In this document: positions 61,186 through 64,000 of the stretch, one piece after another
How the letters are laid out: every line of letters begins with the position of its first letter
Numbering within the stretch: the stretch's first letter is position 1
DNA from: Epiperipatus broadwayi
Taxonomy: Eukaryota > Onychophora > Udeonychophora > Euonychophora > Peripatidae
Reading direction: 5' to 3'
DNA: 64,000 nucleotides
Assembly (NCBI GenBank): GCA_028023455.1
Contig: JAQFVV010012513.1
Location: forward strand, 124,001 to 188,000
Notes under the pieces: model-generated
What the model was told of the DNA's origin: nothing
Database searches by the model: none
What the model saw: only the letters and a program-made list of their open reading frames with translations
Made by a program: the position numbers and the translations under genes

Positions 61186-61787
61186 TAGAAATACAATCTA
61201 GAGACTAGTTTCTAGCTTATGGGAATATTGAATGAAAAGACCTGGTTAGAGATTAATATGCATAATTCTCTAGCATTTTTGGGCTACAGTAGTTTGCAAT
61301 AGGCAGGCTACAAGTTTGCAACTGATTTATTAACAACTGAGTAACTTTTTTTAAAAAAAAATTGGTACATATTAACAAAGTAAAATTTATAAGTGATCCT
61401 TCTGTCACTAGGTTGTTCAATCATAACATGGCCTCCTGTGCAATTGACTATACAATTATTATTACAGTTAAGAATTAATAAATTGGTTAGTTCCTTTAAC
61501 ATCTTATATTAGTATGTTTCTATGTATGAAAATCACATGATTTGAAGTTGTGATTATTTGGTGGCATTTCTTTGTTTCCTTGGTCTGATTTTCTAGGACA
61601 GGCAGTTTTTAATTTTTATTTTAATTTATAATTTGGAGTATACTTCAACCCATTTCCAGTTTACTCTAAAATTAAATGGGCTTTAACTGTGATGCTTGCA
61701 GTGTGCATCTGATATTAAAACATATTAGCAATGATGTATCAATTTCTAAAGTGCAATTTGATGTAATTTTATATTAAATGATCTAAC
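61186..61787. other. No gene seen
   Basis: AT-rich; 61200-61225 (GAGACTAGTTTCTAGCTTAT) resembles the interior of the 59071 foldback. Confidence 0.4.
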
Positions 61788-61920
61788 AAATATAATTTTA
61801 TAGTCAAGCATTGGTGGTCAAGAGGTCAGCGACAGCTGCTTTACAAGTAGTTGTCCTGGGTTAGCGGGTTTGCTTTCTGGCTGATGCTATGCCACATGAG
61901 AAAAAAAATATAATTTTATA
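61788..61920 (+). mobile_element. tRNA-Gly-like SINE with target-site duplication
   Basis: The insert 61803-61905 begins GTCAAGCATTGGTGG and ends GATGCTATGCCACATGAG plus A. AAATATAATTTTATA is at 61788-61802 and 61906-61920. The B box (GGGTTTGCTTTC) is decayed, so the copy is older than the 24242 one. Confidence 0.9.
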
Positions 61921-62746
61921 TTAGTTTTATTATTTTTGTCTAGTTATCAGATATAATTAGTAGTCAATAACTATTCTAAAGTGTAATTTGGTATTGATTT
62001 TTTATGTTGTGTTCATAAAAAGAGAAACATTTTTTAAAATTTAATTTCTTTGGTTCAAATATACTTTTCATTACTTTGAAAGAAATTTTTAATAATAAAA
62101 TATATTTAATCATTATAATTATATGTTTTATGAAGTGCTATAAACTTATATAGTGAGAAATAAGAAAATATTTGTCCACATTAGGTTAGTAAAGTCGTAA
62201 AGGTAAGATGTTTTTTTTCTTAATTTCTCATTGTTTTTAAAATGTAACCATTATTTTTGGAAATTTTTATGATAATTAATATGCTTAAAAATAAATTTAT
62301 TTTTGCTATATATTTTGTTCAAACTAAAAAGCACATATATGAAAAAGTAATCTTATGTTATAAGCCTTAATTTAATTACATTTATTTATATCTTTAAAAT
62401 GTTCATGTTAAACAATATACTAGATACCAATACATGCATGATATATTTCACACCAGTGATGTAATGACAACAGTATATTACTATCATATTTTGTTTTTTA
62501 ATCTATGCATAAACATCTATTTAATATTTCATTTATCACTCATAAAAAGGTTTGTAGTGATCTGCTGTAAAATAACTTTGTAATCTACAGCTAATTAAAA
62601 CTCACAAATGCAATCATATAAAACCCTTTGTTTATGTTGTAAAAAATAAGTATTTACATAATAATAAGGATAAATATACTAGTAATGGCAGTAACTTCTT
62701 CAAGAAGTATAACTACTCTTTCTTGTTGCATTGCCAAATGTATACC
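61921..62746. other. No gene seen
   Basis: Very AT-rich. Confidence 0.5.
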
Positions 62747-62869
62747 ATATAATACTAAATCATCCATGCACTTTACTACCATTACACAATGCTTTATTTA
62801 CCACCTTGAGGGTGATAAATAAAGCATTCTATAACAGTACTAAAGTGCATGAATGATTTAGTATTATAT
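62747..62869. repeat. Small hairpin element, arms about 55 bp
   Basis: ATATAATACTAAATCATCCA, then TGCACTTTA and AATGCTTTATTTA on the left return inverted on the right (TAAATAAAGCATT, TAAAGTGCATGAATGATTTA, GTATTATAT). The loop is about 15 bp around CACCTTGAGG. Noncoding. Confidence 0.88.
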
Positions 62870-63174
62870 GACAGTAACTTCTATGACTATTATTAATGAA
62901 TATAAATAAATAATGAGTTAAAAAATAAATGATTTTATTTAAAATGTTATGCATATATATTCTAATATTCTCACAGATAAATGAATTCATAGTATTATTT
63001 CTGGGAGCTTCCATGTAATAAAGGTATAATAGCTAAATAGTTGTCATTTCAATACAATAACAAATACTTTCCTCAGAGCTTTTTCTTTTTCAAATCATAA
63101 GAATACTATGAATATATATATATTATATAAAATATTTGAAAACCAGGCACTTTTCACAAACCTGGGATCTTAAT

Positions 63175-63360
63175 TGTAAGTATAGGGGATTTGAACTCAG
63201 ATTTTCAAGCACCCTACAACTATCCACATTATCTCATACAATCGATACCCGTGACCATATATATGTAAGAAAGATAAATAATCATCAATAGATGTATTTC
63301 GTGCTAAACCAGCACTCATTAGTTGGTCCAGATTATCATCTCTCATATATATATATATAT
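63175..63360 (-). mobile_element. REP-B repeat copy
   Basis: 'GGGGATTTGAACTCAGATTT', 'AAGATAAATAATCATCAATA', 'CGTGCTAAACCAGCACTCAT' and 'TAGTTGGTCCAGATTATCAT' match REP-B on the minus strand; it closes with a TA tract. Confidence 0.8.
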
Positions 63361-64000
63361 ATTGTAACCGTAAATCTTGATGGCCAGCTAATGGCCACCG
63401 AAGGCCATTGCCCTCTCAACTACCTATCGTGCCGAACACATTGCAGCACTAAAAATTGTAACCGTTAATTGTGTGGTCCCCACTACATAACGTAAGTGCG
63501 ATAAGAATCTTAACTTCGATCACTGATCAATTCCCGCTGCACCTTGTCAGCTATTAAAAACTGTATCCAAAAGCATATCATGCTATCTATTTTATGCACC
63601 AAAGACCACAACTACAGACCAAACTAATGATCTAACATAAACTTTTTACAATTTAATTTGATCGCAGCCAGGGTGTACTGCGAAGACCTATCATAGTAGT
63701 ATGATAAGATACATTAAACAAATTATAAGTGCAATGTTATTACTTTTAAACCTTAATTTGCGATTTTTATGGTATGCGACCCTATGGCCGACCATGTACA
63801 AGATGGCATAATTTGTGGAACTACATAAGATTATGAAATTTTAAACCATCTATATGATTTCTAATACAAATGCTAGTCCAGGTAAAGCTTTGCAATAAAT
63901 AAACATAAATACTTGGGTTCTGATTTTATAGTTTATCATATTACTGAGACTCTTATTATACTGACAAATGACAATTTAAAACGTTAAGTAAATATATTGA
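63361..64000. other. Composition change at the window end, content unknown
   Basis: After the TA tract the sequence becomes less AT-rich, with ATTGTAACCGTAAATC (63361) and again ATTGTAACCGTTAATT (63456), and 'GGCCAGCTAATGGCCACCGA' near 63381. It begins with TG next to a TA-rich repeat, as the 39183 insertion does, so it might be the start of another LTR-like element cut by the window edge. No coding frame. Confidence 0.3.

Overview
This window is AT-rich, repeat-dense metazoan DNA with very little host coding sequence. The signs are GT-AG splicing, LINE retrotransposons with endonuclease plus reverse transcriptase, tRNA-derived SINEs with target-site duplications, and a very long tetranucleotide microsatellite. 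The single-ORF RTE-clade LINE and the large intron-like spaces suit an invertebrate. A mollusc such as a cephalopod is a reasonable guess, but the sequence does not prove it.

Host gene: one convincing exon (1646-1793, + strand) encodes 49 residues of the C-terminal helical region of an M1-family (aminopeptidase N / ERAP-like) metallopeptidase. The rest reads as intron or downstream DNA of that gene. I found no second exon with confidence; a weak alternative end exon is noted at 2596-2652.

Mobile elements: one RTE-clade LINE family supplies at least eight pieces. The best is a nearly complete copy at about 52646-55850, whose EN-RT reading frame is broken by a single-base deletion. The most informative is 13381-16058, one insertion with a 13-bp target-site duplication, an inverted 5' part and a 5-nt microhomology at the inversion junction, as expected from twin priming. 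Other fossils are a Merlin (IS1595/ISXO2-type) DNA transposase on the minus strand (26920-27603), an L1/Tx1-like reverse transcriptase on the minus strand (43020-44530) carrying a nested SINE, the 3' ends of another LINE family (1-120, 11231-11635), a 1,021-bp TIR element (18824-19844), and a 2.9-kb LTR-like noncoding insertion (39183-42096) that splits an older inverted-repeat element.

SINEs and palindromes: a tRNA-Gly-like SINE occurs five times; its ends extend the tRNA acceptor stem. A second SINE-like family (called REP-B here) occurs about ten times. About a dozen foldback (inverted-repeat) elements lie along the window, at 4336, 10151, 17357, 30141, 37431, 38536, 44790, 45201, 51240, 59071, 60672 and 62747. 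If the region is transcribed as aminopeptidase pre-mRNA, these would fold into long double-stranded hairpins. A TATC array with a 672-bp uninterrupted core sits at 32386-33057.

The remaining stretches are AT-rich DNA in which I see no gene. They are listed so that the absence is explicit. All calls were made by reading; no alignment or database search was run.
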